Shown in pieces: positions 48,866-57,340 of a stretch of DNA of 64,000 nt. The DNA lies in contig NZ_JAKEDU010000001.1 of assembly GCF_021462405.1 (NCBI RefSeq), positions 1 to 64,000 on the forward strand, given 5' to 3'. Numbering within the stretch: the stretch's first letter is position 1; each line of letters begins with the position of its first letter. The notes under the pieces were generated by a model, which saw only the letters and a list, made by a program, of their open reading frames with translations, made no database searches and was not told the origin of the DNA. Origin of the DNA: Thermus tengchongensis (GTDB lineage: Bacteria > Deinococcota > Deinococci > Deinococcales > Thermaceae). A program made the translations under genes and the position numbers.

Positions 48866-49839
48866 TCCTCCACCGCTCGCGCCCGCAGGCTCTGGTAGAA
48901 GAGAGCGGGCACCAAGAGCAGGAAGACCAAAGCCTCCTTGTAGGCGCTGGCGTAGAAGCTGGTGAAGCTCTCAAAGAAGCCCACAAGGAGGGCTCCCAAA
49001 AAGGCCACCGGGTAGCTGGCAAGCCCTCCCAGGATGGCGGCCACGAACCCTTTAAGCCCCAGCATGAAGCCCATGAAGTAGGCGGCGTTGATGAGGGGGG
49101 CCAAGAGAAGCCCGGAAAAAGCCGCCAAGAGGCTAGCGATGCCGAAGGCCACCATCCCCGCTTCCTCCGGGTGTATCCCCAATAGCCTGGCCCCAAGCCG
49201 GTTCTCCGCCGCCGCCAACAGCGCCTTGCCGAAAAGGGAGAAGCGGAAGAAGAGGTAAAGGACCATCAGGCTCAAAGCGGCGAAGAGGAGGACCAGAACC
49301 CCCTGCCAGGAGAGGCCCACCACCACCTCCCCCGCAAGGAGAGGGGCGGGACGGAACTGCTCGGGGCCAAAGAAGACCAGGCCCAGCCCCTGGTAGGCCA
49401 CGTGGAGGCCCACGGCCATGATGAGGAGGGAAAGCACCGTGGCCCCCCGCATGGGCTGGAAGAAGACCCGGTAGGTGGCCACCCCCAGGTACACCACGAG
49501 GAGCACCGCCGCCAGATAGGCCAAGGGAGGAACCCCTTTAGCTAGAAGAAAGAGGAGGAAAAGCCCCACCCCGCCCGCAAGGGGCAGAAGGACCCCCCGG
49601 CCCCGGGCCATGAGGGCCCAAGCCCCTCCCAGGGCCAGGGCCAGCCACAGGGTACCGGGGAGCTTGCCCTCGAGGAGCCACACCAGGGAAAGGGGGGCGA
49701 ACATCAGAAGCTCCCCGATGGGCACCAGGATCACCCGGGTAACCGCGAAGACCAAGACCAGGGAGAGGGCTAGAAGGCCGTAGATTACCCCGTTTTGCAA
49801 CCCGTCCAAGAGGAGGAAGCTGAGGATGGTGGCGTCCAT
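48862..49839 (-). CDS. livH: Branched-chain-type ABC permease LivH
   Basis: 325 residues with about eight helices. LivH features: LLLDGLQNGVIYGLLALSLVLVFAVTRVILVPIGELLMF, AAAENRLGARLLGIHPEEAGMVAFGIASLLAAFSG and GLKGFVAAILGGLASYPVAFLGALLVGFFES. Longer than the usual ~290 because of an extra hydrophobic pair around residues 70-120. Three bases separate it from the binding-protein stop. Confidence 0.92.
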   Translation of the reverse strand: MDATILSFLLLDGLQNGVIYGLLALSLVLVFAVTRVILVPIGELLMFAPLSLVWLLEGKLPGTLWLALALGGAWALMARGRGVLLPLAGGVGLFLLFLLAKGVPPLAYLAAVLLVVYLGVATYRVFFQPMRGATVLSLLIMAVGLHVAYQGLGLVFFGPEQFRPAPLLAGEVVVGLSWQGVLVLLFAALSLMVLYLFFRFSLFGKALLAAAENRLGARLLGIHPEEAGMVAFGIASLLAAFSGLLLAPLINAAYFMGFMLGLKGFVAAILGGLASYPVAFLGALLVGFFESFTSFYASAYKEALVFLLLVPALFYQSLRARAVEE

Positions 49840-49842
49840 GGC

Positions 49843-51015
49843 TTAGCGGAAGGTGCGTTCCAGCTTCCAGCGGCCTCCCTCGATCCGCACCATCACCGCG
49901 GCATCCTCAAAGCGCAGGCCCAGGTGGTCCTCCCGGCTGAAGGTGAAGACCCCGTGGGTGGCCACCAGGTTCCGGGTGGCCTCGATTTCGTCCCGAAGGG
50001 CGCTGCGGAAGGCGGCGAGGTCCTTGGACGGGTCAGCCCGCTTCAGGGCCCTCTCCAGGGCGGGCTTGAGGATGAGCCAAGCATCCCAAGCGTGGGCACC
50101 GAAGGTGGAGTAGCTACCGATGCCGTACTTGGCCTCGTAGCGCTGGATGTAGTCCAGGGCTACCCGCTTGGTGGGGTAGGCGGAGGGCAACTGCTCCGCC
50201 ACCAGGATGGGCCCTGCGGGCAGCAAGGTGCCCTCCACGTCCTTGCCCCCCACCCGCAGGAAGTCGGGGTTGGCCACCCCGTGGGTCTGGTAGATGAGCC
50301 CGGCGTAGCCTCGCTCCTTCAGGGTGCGCTGGGGAAGAACCGCCGGGGTGCCGCTCGCCCCCACCAAGACGGCGTCGGGCCTGCGGGCGATGATCCTGAG
50401 CACCTGGCCCGTCACCGAGGTGTCCGTGCGGGCGTAGCGCTCGCTGGCCACCACCTGCAGGCCCTTGGCCCGGGCCTCCGCCTCAAAGAAGCGGGCCCAG
50501 CCCTCCCCGTAGGCGTCGTTAAAGCCGATGTAGGCCACGGTCTTCACGCCCCTGGCCACCATGTCCGCCACGATGGCCCGGGCCATGAGCTCCTCCGTCT
50601 GCGGGGTTTTGAAGACCCAGAAGCGCTGGGCGTCCACGGGATGGATGATGTCCTTACTGGCCGCCAGGGAGATCATGGGCACCTTGGCCTCGGCCACCAC
50701 GGGGATCATGCCCAAGGAGGCCGGGGTGGTGGTGGTGCCCACGATGGCCACCACTCCCTCCTCCACCAGGCGGCGGGTATTCCGCACCGCCTGGGTGGTA
50801 TCCGAGGCATCGTCCAGGATCACGAACTGCACCTTGCGCCCGGCCACGCCCCCCGTGCGGTCCAGCATCTCCTGGAGCATGAGGAAGGTGTTCCGCTCAG
50901 GGATGCCCAAGGAGGCGGCGGGGCCGGTGGCCGAAACCACCACACCCACCTTGAGAGCCTCCTGGGCCAGGGCCGAAAGGCCTAAAAGCAACAGGGCTAC
51001 CAACCAGCGCTTCAT
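49843..51015 (-). CDS. Branched-chain-type ABC binding protein LivJ/LivK
   Basis: 390 residues, signal peptide MKRWLVALLLLGLSALAQ. Peripla_BP_6 fold: VGVVVSATGPAASLGIPERNTFLMLQEM, QFVILDDASDTTQAVRNTRRLVEEGVVAIVGTTTTPASL, MISLAASKDIIHP (usually xSPAATP-like) and VAYIGFNDAYGEGWARFFEAEAR. First gene of the liv-paa operon, controlled by the promoter and PaaR-type operator at 51070-51118. Ligand probably an aromatic acid; inference from context. Confidence 0.92.
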   Translation of the reverse strand: MKRWLVALLLLGLSALAQEALKVGVVVSATGPAASLGIPERNTFLMLQEMLDRTGGVAGRKVQFVILDDASDTTQAVRNTRRLVEEGVVAIVGTTTTPASLGMIPVVAEAKVPMISLAASKDIIHPVDAQRFWVFKTPQTEELMARAIVADMVARGVKTVAYIGFNDAYGEGWARFFEAEARAKGLQVVASERYARTDTSVTGQVLRIIARRPDAVLVGASGTPAVLPQRTLKERGYAGLIYQTHGVANPDFLRVGGKDVEGTLLPAGPILVAEQLPSAYPTKRVALDYIQRYEAKYGIGSYSTFGAHAWDAWLILKPALERALKRADPSKDLAAFRSALRDEIEATRNLVATHGVFTFSREDHLGLRFEDAAVMVRIEGGRWKLERTFR

Positions 51016-51069
51016 CTTCTTCCCCTCCTTCTCTTCATTCCCACCGGGCGAGACCCGGATTGGGTCTAA

Positions 51070-51118
51070 CTAACGACCGTTTGCCTTCCAGTCTAACCAG
51101 GGACTTCTGTCCCGTCAA
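51070..51118 (-). promoter_or_regulatory. liv-paa promoter with PaaR-type operator
   Basis: Leftward: -35 TTGACG (51113-51118), 17 bp, -10 TAGACT (51090-51095). At 51070-51083 the sequence CTAACGACCGTTTG fits CNAACGNNCGTTNG, the consensus known for the TetR-type repressor PaaR of T. thermophilus HB8 (effector phenylacetyl-CoA). It covers the probable +1. A second small palindrome GGGAC-N4-GTCCC lies inside the spacer. The -35 adjoins the hpaD stop. Confidence 0.8.
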
Positions 51119-51119
51119 G

Positions 51120-52076
51120 CTAGGTCACGTGCTCGGGAATGCCGACAAGGGGCGAAGGCCGCGTGGGCAAGGGCCTCCCCTCGAGGTCCAAGAGGGCGCT
51201 TCCCTCCAGGAACCAACTCTTTGGAGTCCTGTGCCCCCAAAGGGTTTGGCGGCGGGGGTCGTTCAGGCTCCAGCGCACCGGGGGCAGGTCGGGGTCCACG
51301 GTGAGGTAGTCGGAGGTGTAAAGCTCGAGGCGGTGGCCGTCCGGGTCCTTGAGGTAGAGGAACATGGCGTTGGAGATCCCGTGCCGCCCCGGGCCCCTTT
51401 CGATCTGGTCCGTGCGCCTGGCCCCCGCCAGGATGTCCGCCGCCTTGAGGATGGCCATGGGGTCGGGAAGCCAGTAGGCGAAGTGGTGGAGCCTGGGGCC
51501 TTCCCCGTTGGTGAAGGCCACGTCGTGGACGTTGCCCTTGCGGTGGAGCCAGCTGGCCCAAAGCCTGCCCCCTTCGTCCTCGGTGTACTCGGTGAGACGA
51601 AAGCCCAAGTGCTCCTGGTAGTAGCGGGTGGCCTCGGCCACCTCTGGGCAAAAGAGGTTCAGGTGGTCGATGCGCAACACCCCAGGGCCCCGGTAGAGGT
51701 GGTACTCCTGCAGGATGCGGGGAAGCTTCTCCGCCTCGTGGTAGAAGGCCAAGGGGTAGCCGAAGGGGTCCTGCACCCGCAGGACCCTGGGCCTGCCCCA
51801 ATCGGCTTCCAGCCGGTGGGGAAGCCCCTCCTGCACCGCCCAGGCCTGGGCCTCTTCCATCCCGTTCCCATCCACCTTGAAGCCCAGGCTCCGCACGGCG
51901 GGCCGCTCCGCCTGGGTGAGCTTGAGGCTCCACTCCAGCTCCTCGTAGCCCCGGAGGTAGGCGCTTTTTCCCTCCCTATGTTCCAGGCGAAAGCCCAGAA
52001 GCCCCTCGTAGAACTCCAAGCTCCTTTCCAGGTCCTGCACCCAAAGCTCGATGAACCCCACCCTTACGATGGCCAT
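51120..52076 (-). CDS. hpaD: 3,4-Dihydroxyphenylacetate 2,3-dioxygenase (type I extradiol)
   Basis: 318 residues, two vicinal-oxygen-chelate domains. Metal ligands: H138 in RIDHLNLF, H197/H198 in LHHFAYW and E251 in HRLELYTSDY, with spacing like the Brevibacterium homoprotocatechuate dioxygenase. The LigB-type E. coli HpaD is unrelated in fold. Cleaves homoprotocatechuate to 5-carboxymethyl-2-hydroxymuconate semialdehyde. Starts at ATG 52074-52076 (CAGGAGGGTGGT) overlapping hpaC by 13 nt; last gene of the hpa operon. Confidence 0.92.
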   Translation of the reverse strand: MAIVRVGFIELWVQDLERSLEFYEGLLGFRLEHREGKSAYLRGYEELEWSLKLTQAERPAVRSLGFKVDGNGMEEAQAWAVQEGLPHRLEADWGRPRVLRVQDPFGYPLAFYHEAEKLPRILQEYHLYRGPGVLRIDHLNLFCPEVAEATRYYQEHLGFRLTEYTEDEGGRLWASWLHRKGNVHDVAFTNGEGPRLHHFAYWLPDPMAILKAADILAGARRTDQIERGPGRHGISNAMFLYLKDPDGHRLELYTSDYLTVDPDLPPVRWSLNDPRRQTLWGHRTPKSWFLEGSALLDLEGRPLPTRPSPLVGIPEHVT

Positions 52077-52567
52077 ACCACCCTCCTGTAGCCGCGGCCG
52101 AAGTACACCAAGGGAAGGCCCGGCTCCCCCAGCTCCACCCTCTCCACCCGGCCCACCACCAGGCGGTGGTCCCCCCCGGGGTAGACCGCCTCCAGGCGGC
52201 AGCGAAGCACCGCCAAAGCCCCTGGCACCCTCCCCTCCTCCAAGGCCACCCCCTCCTGCGGTCGGCCGGCGAAGTGCTGGGAAACCGCCTCCTGCCCCTC
52301 CCGGAGGAGGCTCACGCTAAAGGCGCGGGCGGCCTCGAGGACCGGCCAGAGCTTGGCCTTCTCGTGGATGCCCAGGGCCACCAGGGGAGGCTCCAGGCTC
52401 AAGGACATGAAGGCGGTGGCGGTCATGCCCCGCTCCTCCTGCCCCAGCCGGGCGGACACCACGGTCACCCCGGCGGCAAACCGGCTTAGGGCCTCCTTAA
52501 AGGCCTCCCTCAAGGCCTCGTCCGGCTTGGGCAAACCCGCGGGCCCCTCGGGAAAGGCACCCGTCAC
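52064..52567 (-). CDS. hpaC: Flavin reductase component of 4-HPA 3-monooxygenase
   Basis: 167 residues. Short-chain flavin reductase fold: LSRFAAGVTVVSA, GMTATAFMSLSLEPPLVALGIHEKAKLW, FSVSLLREGQEAVSQHFAG and GDHRLVVGRVERVEL. Supplies reduced FAD to HpaB. GTG start in GTGA overlap with hpaB, giving coupled expression of the two components. Confidence 0.93.
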   Translation of the reverse strand: MTGAFPEGPAGLPKPDEALREAFKEALSRFAAGVTVVSARLGQEERGMTATAFMSLSLEPPLVALGIHEKAKLWPVLEAARAFSVSLLREGQEAVSQHFAGRPQEGVALEEGRVPGALAVLRCRLEAVYPGGDHRLVVGRVERVELGEPGLPLVYFGRGYRRVVWPS

Positions 52568-54015
52568 GCCTCCACCTCCGCCACCACGGAAAGCGCCCTC
52601 TCCAGGTAGGCGCGAATCCGCTCCTTGTAGGGCTCTTTATCGTAGACGCTAAAGAGGGTCTGGTACATGCGCACCGGATCCCCGAAGAAGAAGCGCTCGT
52701 AGAGCTCCTGCCTGGCCCCGAAGCCCGAAAGGGTCATGTCCCAGGCCAGGCGGAAGAGGGCCACCCGCTCCTTGGCCTCCAGGGTGGCCCCCTGCAGGTA
52801 CTTCTCCAAAAGAGGCGCCAAGGGCCCCCGGAAGTCCCGCTCCGAGGGCAGGGTGATGAGGCCGCTGGCCCCGATCTGCTCCACGATCTCCCGGATCCTG
52901 GGGTAGAGCCTCGGGTAGAGGTTCCGGGCCCCGTCCAAGGCGCCCCGGTCGGGCACCAGGAGGCCGTAGGCGTTCTCTTTGGCCTCCTCCTCCGCCCGGG
53001 TCCAAAAGGCCCGCATGGCCTCCAGGTAGACGATGATCTCGGCGATCTTCTCCTGCACGTGCCCGTAGGCGTCGGCCCCAATCCCTTCGGCCATGAGGGA
53101 GGCCACCCCCAAGAAGGCCTCGGTCTTGGCGGTCTTCAGGACCACCACCTGGTGGGCCATGTGGTGGAGGGCCCCGGTGGCGGCGTAGGCGTTGTTGCAG
53201 AGCTCCACGTTCCCCAGGATGAAGACCCGCTCCCAGGGCACCAGGACGTCGTCAAAGACCACCAGGCAGTCCATCTCCTCGAGGCGGCTCGAGAGGGGGT
53301 AGTCGAAGGGGCTGTCCCCCCCCACCAGGGCCTCCCGGCAGACGAAGTGGAGTCCTGGGGTGGAGGTGGGGAGGGCAAAGGCGATGGCGTACTTCTCGCT
53401 CCCGGGGCCCTCCTTGAGGAGGGTGGAGGGAAAGATGAGGACCTCGTCCGCCAGGGGAAAGGTGGCGGTCATGCGCGCCCCCCGCACCACGATGCCCTTT
53501 TCCGTCTGCCGCACCACCCCCACGGGGATGTAGGGGTCGGGCTGAGCCGAGGGGGGCTTGGCCCGGTTCACCTGGGGGTTGGTGAGGGCATGGGTGGTGG
53601 CCAGGTCGTGGTCGCGGAGGTAGCGGTAGTAGGCCCGCACGTTGTCGGCAAACTCCCCGAAGTACTCGGCGCTGGCGGCATAGGCCATGACCACGGCGTT
53701 CAGGTAGTCCGGGCTACGGCCCATCATCCCCAGGTTCTGGTCGGCCCAGAGCTTGTAGGCCTGGCTCCGGCGCCGCAGGTCCTCCTTGGTCCTGGGGATG
53801 AGGAAGCTCATCCCGTGCCGCTTTCCCTCCTCCTCGTAGGTGAGGGCCTCCCGGTACCGGGGGTCGTGCTGCAAGTCGTAAAGGGCCGCCATGGTGCGCA
53901 CGATCCCCCGGAAGACCGGGTGGGTGGTGGGGTCCTCCACCTTCTCCCCCTTGTACCAGAGGTTAGGGGGCCGCTCCTTCAAGGCTTCCAGGTACTCCGC
54001 TCCCGTCCTTGCCAT
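52564..54015 (-). CDS. hpaB: 4-Hydroxyphenylacetate 3-monooxygenase, oxygenase component
   Basis: 483 residues. Acyl-CoA-dehydrogenase-like flavin monooxygenase: RTGAEYLEALKERPPNLWYKGEKVEDPTTHPVF (family N-terminus), HALTNPQVNRAK, VVRGARMTATFPLADEVLIFP, YPLSSRLEEMDCLVVFDDVLVPWERVF and GIGADAYGHVQEKIAEIIVYLEAM. Hydroxylates 4-hydroxyphenylacetate to 3,4-dihydroxyphenylacetate with FADH2 from HpaC. GAGAGG precedes the ATG; hpaE ends 4 nt upstream. Confidence 0.95.
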   Translation of the reverse strand: MARTGAEYLEALKERPPNLWYKGEKVEDPTTHPVFRGIVRTMAALYDLQHDPRYREALTYEEEGKRHGMSFLIPRTKEDLRRRSQAYKLWADQNLGMMGRSPDYLNAVVMAYAASAEYFGEFADNVRAYYRYLRDHDLATTHALTNPQVNRAKPPSAQPDPYIPVGVVRQTEKGIVVRGARMTATFPLADEVLIFPSTLLKEGPGSEKYAIAFALPTSTPGLHFVCREALVGGDSPFDYPLSSRLEEMDCLVVFDDVLVPWERVFILGNVELCNNAYAATGALHHMAHQVVVLKTAKTEAFLGVASLMAEGIGADAYGHVQEKIAEIIVYLEAMRAFWTRAEEEAKENAYGLLVPDRGALDGARNLYPRLYPRIREIVEQIGASGLITLPSERDFRGPLAPLLEKYLQGATLEAKERVALFRLAWDMTLSGFGARQELYERFFFGDPVRMYQTLFSVYDKEPYKERIRAYLERALSVVAEVEA

Positions 54016-54019
54016 CCTC

Positions 54020-55570
54020 TCACCTCTTTCCGAACCTGGGCACGTGGGGGGGCCTCAGGGGAAGCCCCACGGCCTTGAGGTCGGTGTAGAACTCCAGGGC
54101 GTAGTGGCCGCCTTCCCGCCGATCGCCGCTTTCCTTCACCCCGCCAAAGGGAGTAGGCAGGTGGCGCACGTTGTGGCTGTTGAGGTACACCAGGCCCGCC
54201 TCCAGCTCCAAGGCCAGGCGGTGGGCCCTTTCCAGGTCCCGGGTGAACACGTAGGCGGCGAGACCGTACTTGGTGTCGTTGGCCAGCCTTAAGGCCTCCT
54301 CCTCATCCCTAAAGGGAATGGCCACCAACACTGGCCCGAAGATCTCTTCCTGGGCGATGCGCATGCGGTTTTCCCCCACGAAGAGGGTGGGCTCCAGGTA
54401 GTTCCCCCGGGAGAGGTCCTCCCCGCGGAAGGAGGTGGTGGCCCTCTTCCCGCCCACGAGAAGCCTCGCCCCCTCCTTAAGGCCCGCCTCCACATACCCC
54501 AAAACCCGCTCCAGGTGCTCGGGGTGGATGAGGGGGCCCACCTCGGTCTCGGGGTCCAGGGGGTGACCCACCCGGATGGCCCGGGCCCTTTCGGCTACCC
54601 TCTCCACAAAGGTCTCAAAGATGGACTCCTCCACCAGAAGGCGGGAGCTGGCGGTACACCTCTCCCCGTTGAAGGAATAGATCTGGAAGACCACCGCGTC
54701 TAAAGCCCTTTCCAGGTCGGCGTCGGCAAAGACTAGGGCCGGGCTTTTCCCGCCAAGCTCCAGGGAAAGCCGCTTGAGGTGGCGGGCGGCGTTTTGCATG
54801 ACGATCTTCCCGGTTTCCGTCTCCCCGGTGAGGGTGAGGAGGGGTACCAAGGGGTGGGCCACCAGGGCGGCCCCCGCCTCCTCCCCGAAGCCCTGGACCA
54901 GGTTGAAGACCCCAGGGGGCAGGTCCGCCTCCTGCACGATCTCCGCCAGCTTGCTGGCGGTTAAGGGGCTCCACTCCGCGGGCTTCAAGACCACGGTGTC
55001 CCCGAAGGCCAGGGCGGGGGCGATGCGCCAGGTGGAGAGCATCAGGGGGGCGTTCCAGGGGGTGATGATGCCCACCGGCCCAGCCGGGACCCTCAGGCTG
55101 TAGTAAAGCCAGTCCCGGTCCACGGGGAAGGTGCGGTCCTCCATGGCGTGCTCCGCGTACTCCGCGTAGAAGGCGAAGTTCTCCGCGGAGCGGGCCACCT
55201 GGGCCTTGACGATGCGCAACACCTGCCCCGCGTCCAGGGCCTCCACCACGGCGAGCTCGTCCGCGTGCTTCTCCAGAAGCTCGGCGATCCTGAGGAGGTA
55301 GCGCTTCCGCTCCCGGGCTGGGGTGCGGCTCCACCTTTGGAACGCCTCGTGGGCCGCCTTCGCCGCCCGGTCCACTTCCCTTTCCCCGCCCCGGGCCGCA
55401 TGGGAGAGCACCTCGTTGGTGGAGGGGTCTAGGGTGGGGAAAACCTCTCCGCTTTCCGAAGGGTGGAACTCCCCGCCGATGAAGTGCAGGGCCGTCCACC
55501 CCTTTAGGGCGTTTCGAATGGCCTCGATCCTTTCCCAGGGAATCCCGGCCACCTGGTCCTGGTACCTCAT
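54020..55570 (-). CDS. hpaE: 5-Carboxymethyl-2-hydroxymuconate semialdehyde dehydrogenase
   Basis: 516 residues, ALDH family. General base E271 in LSLELGGKSPALVFADADLE, nucleophile C305 in FNGERCTASSRLLV, cofactor-binding IITPWNAPLMLSTWRIAPALAFGDTVVLKPAEWSP region and the late LVYLNSHNVRHLPTPFGG. Oxidises the ring-cleavage semialdehyde to the diacid using NAD. ATGA overlap with hpaG upstream. Confidence 0.93.
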   Translation of the reverse strand: MRYQDQVAGIPWERIEAIRNALKGWTALHFIGGEFHPSESGEVFPTLDPSTNEVLSHAARGGEREVDRAAKAAHEAFQRWSRTPARERKRYLLRIAELLEKHADELAVVEALDAGQVLRIVKAQVARSAENFAFYAEYAEHAMEDRTFPVDRDWLYYSLRVPAGPVGIITPWNAPLMLSTWRIAPALAFGDTVVLKPAEWSPLTASKLAEIVQEADLPPGVFNLVQGFGEEAGAALVAHPLVPLLTLTGETETGKIVMQNAARHLKRLSLELGGKSPALVFADADLERALDAVVFQIYSFNGERCTASSRLLVEESIFETFVERVAERARAIRVGHPLDPETEVGPLIHPEHLERVLGYVEAGLKEGARLLVGGKRATTSFRGEDLSRGNYLEPTLFVGENRMRIAQEEIFGPVLVAIPFRDEEEALRLANDTKYGLAAYVFTRDLERAHRLALELEAGLVYLNSHNVRHLPTPFGGVKESGDRREGGHYALEFYTDLKAVGLPLRPPHVPRFGKR

Positions 55571-56307
55571 GCCTCCTCCTCTATGGGGTTTTCCAAAGCG
55601 CCAAGCCCTTGGATCTCCAGCCGCATCACATCCCCGGGAAGCACCCGGCTTATGCCCTTGGGCGTCCCGGTGAGGAGGACGTCGTAGGGCTCCAGGGTCA
55701 TGAACTCGGATATGTACTGCAAAAGCTCCGCCACGCTGTAGAGCATCCTCGAGGTGTGCCCCTCCTGCCTCAGCTCCCCGTTCACGTAGGCGCGAAGCCA
55801 GAGGTTCTGGGGGTCTTCCACCTCGTCCACCACCAGGAAGGGCCCCAAGGGGCCGAAGGTATCCCGCCCCTTGGCCCGGATGGGGGGGCGGAAGGTGTTG
55901 GAAACGTGGTCCCGCACCACCAGGTCGTTGGCGATGGTGTAGCCCAGGACGTAGTCCAGGGCGTCCTTGGCCTTCACCCGGCGCATGGGCCGGCCCACCA
56001 CCACCGCCAACTCCACCTCGTAATGCATGTACTCCGCCCCCTTGGGGTAACGCACCACACCCTTATGGGGAAGAAGGCTATTGTTTGGCTTCCAAAAAAG
56101 CGCGGGCTCCTCGGGACGGGAAAGGCCCAGCTCCTCCGCGTGGTCGGCGTAGTTGAGGGCTACCCCGATCACCTTGCCGGGGGTAAAGGGGAGGAGCCAG
56201 GTGACCCCCTCGGGGTCGTGGGCCTCCCCGGCTTCGTCCAGGAGGAGGCCGTCCCTGTACACCCCGTGGTGGAGCCTGCCCTTGGCCAGGAAGCGGCAGA
56301 GCTTCAT
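55567..56307 (-). CDS. hpaG: FAH-family isomerase/decarboxylase of the homoprotocatechuate pathway
   Basis: 246 residues, fumarylacetoacetase-like fold. Metal-site motifs YEVELAVVVGRPMRRV (E-x-E... type), LGYTIANDLVVRD and the LTGTPKGIS loop are present. An N-terminal segment (FLAKGRLHHGVYRDGLLLDEAGEAHDP) precedes the catalytic domain. Probably converts 5-oxopent-3-ene-1,2,5-tricarboxylate and/or isomerises the product to 2-oxohept-3-enedioate. E. coli HpaG is a two-domain duplicate of about 430 residues; this is a single unit. Confidence 0.88.
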   Translation of the reverse strand: MKLCRFLAKGRLHHGVYRDGLLLDEAGEAHDPEGVTWLLPFTPGKVIGVALNYADHAEELGLSRPEEPALFWKPNNSLLPHKGVVRYPKGAEYMHYEVELAVVVGRPMRRVKAKDALDYVLGYTIANDLVVRDHVSNTFRPPIRAKGRDTFGPLGPFLVVDEVEDPQNLWLRAYVNGELRQEGHTSRMLYSVAELLQYISEFMTLEPYDVLLTGTPKGISRVLPGDVMRLEIQGLGALENPIEEEA

Positions 56308-57194
56308 GCCTCCTCCCCGATCAGGCGGTAGCGCCGGGCCATGGCCCTAAGCCGCTCCTCCACCTCGGGAGTGGTGGGGCCCAAGGGGAGGCGCCACTCC
56401 TTCTCCAAAAGGCCCATCCAGGAAAGCACCGTCTTCAGGGGAATGGGGTTTGTGTCCCAGAAGATGGCCTCGTTGGCCTCGAGGAGGTGGTAGTGAAGCT
56501 CCCTGGCCCCAGCGTAGTCCCCCGCCAGGGCGAGCTCGGTGAGCTTCGCTACCTCCTGGGGGAGCCAGTTGGCGGTGGCGGCGATGGTGCCCACCGCTCC
56601 CAGGCTCATCATGGGGAGGGTGAGGCTCTCTAGGCCGCAGAACACCAGGAAGTCCTGGCCCACCTCCTGGAAGAGGTGGGAGAGGTACTCCAGGTCCTTG
56701 GAGGAGTGCTTGAGGCCCACGATGTGGGGAAAGTCCCGCCTTAAGCGGGCCACGGTCTTGGGGGCGATCTCCACCCCCGCCCGGCCGGGGATGTTGTAGA
56801 GGAGGATGGGAAAGTCGGGCACCGCCTTGGCCACCTCGGCGAAGTAGCGGTAGAGGCCCTCCTGGTTGGGCTTCAGGTAGTAGGGCACGATGACCATAGC
56901 CCCTTGGGCCCCCGCCTCCTTGGCGAAACGGGTGAGCTCCAAGGTTTCTTCCAGCCTCAGGGACCCGGTGCCGGGGATCACCGGCACCCGGCCCGCCGCC
57001 TGCTCCAGGGCCACCTCCATGACCCGCTTTCTTTCTTCCAGGGTCTGGGTGCCGGGCTCCCCGGTGGTGCCCCCCACGCTGATCCCGTGGGAGCCCCCCT
57101 GGATGGCCCGCTCCACGAGCCTCCTTAAGGCCTCTTCGTCGATGCGCCCTCGGCGAAAGGGGGTAGGTAAGGGTGGGATGGACCCGCGGAACAT
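56304..57194 (-). CDS. DapA-family class I aldolase
   Basis: 296 residues from ATG 57192-57194 (AAAGGAGCAGC). NAL/DHDPS superfamily: GISVGGTTGEPGTQTLEERKRV, PGTGSLRLEETLELTRFAKEAGA, Y133 in LLYNIPGRAG and Schiff-base K162 in IVGLKHSSKD. First gene of the hpa operon. A true dihydrodipicolinate synthase is unlikely in this setting; I infer it performs or assists the terminal retro-aldol step (pyruvate plus succinic semialdehyde), replacing the class II aldolase HpaI. Confidence 0.85.
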   Translation of the reverse strand: MFRGSIPPLPTPFRRGRIDEEALRRLVERAIQGGSHGISVGGTTGEPGTQTLEERKRVMEVALEQAAGRVPVIPGTGSLRLEETLELTRFAKEAGAQGAMVIVPYYLKPNQEGLYRYFAEVAKAVPDFPILLYNIPGRAGVEIAPKTVARLRRDFPHIVGLKHSSKDLEYLSHLFQEVGQDFLVFCGLESLTLPMMSLGAVGTIAATANWLPQEVAKLTELALAGDYAGARELHYHLLEANEAIFWDTNPIPLKTVLSWMGLLEKEWRLPLGPTTPEVEERLRAMARRYRLIGEEA

Positions 57195-57258
57195 GCTGCT
57201 CCTTTCGCCCCTTAGGATGGCCGTCCCGGGCTGGGAGGGCAACTGTAAGGAGCACAAG

Positions 57259-57340
57259 ATTACACCGGTATTTGTTCCTTTATACAAAAAGACCCCTCTG
57301 GCGCCCTAGTCAAGCGAGGTATATTGTGTAAACCAACAAT
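57259..57340. promoter_or_regulatory. hpa / pucR divergent promoters with paired inverted repeats
   Basis: Leftward hpa promoter: -35 TTGTAT (57282-57287), exactly 17 bp, -10 TGTAAT (57259-57264). Rightward: -10 TATATT (57320-57325) before ATG 57339. Two inverted repeats of the same form, WTTGT-N8-ACAAW, lie at 57271-57288 (over the hpa -35) and 57323-57340 (over the regulator's start), with centres 52 bp apart, about five helical turns. Confidence 0.6.

Noticed and set aside
56304-57194. Calling the DapA-family gene dihydrodipicolinate synthase (dapA)
   Set aside because: It leads the hpa operon and Thermus is expected to use the aminoadipate lysine route, so only the family is claimed.
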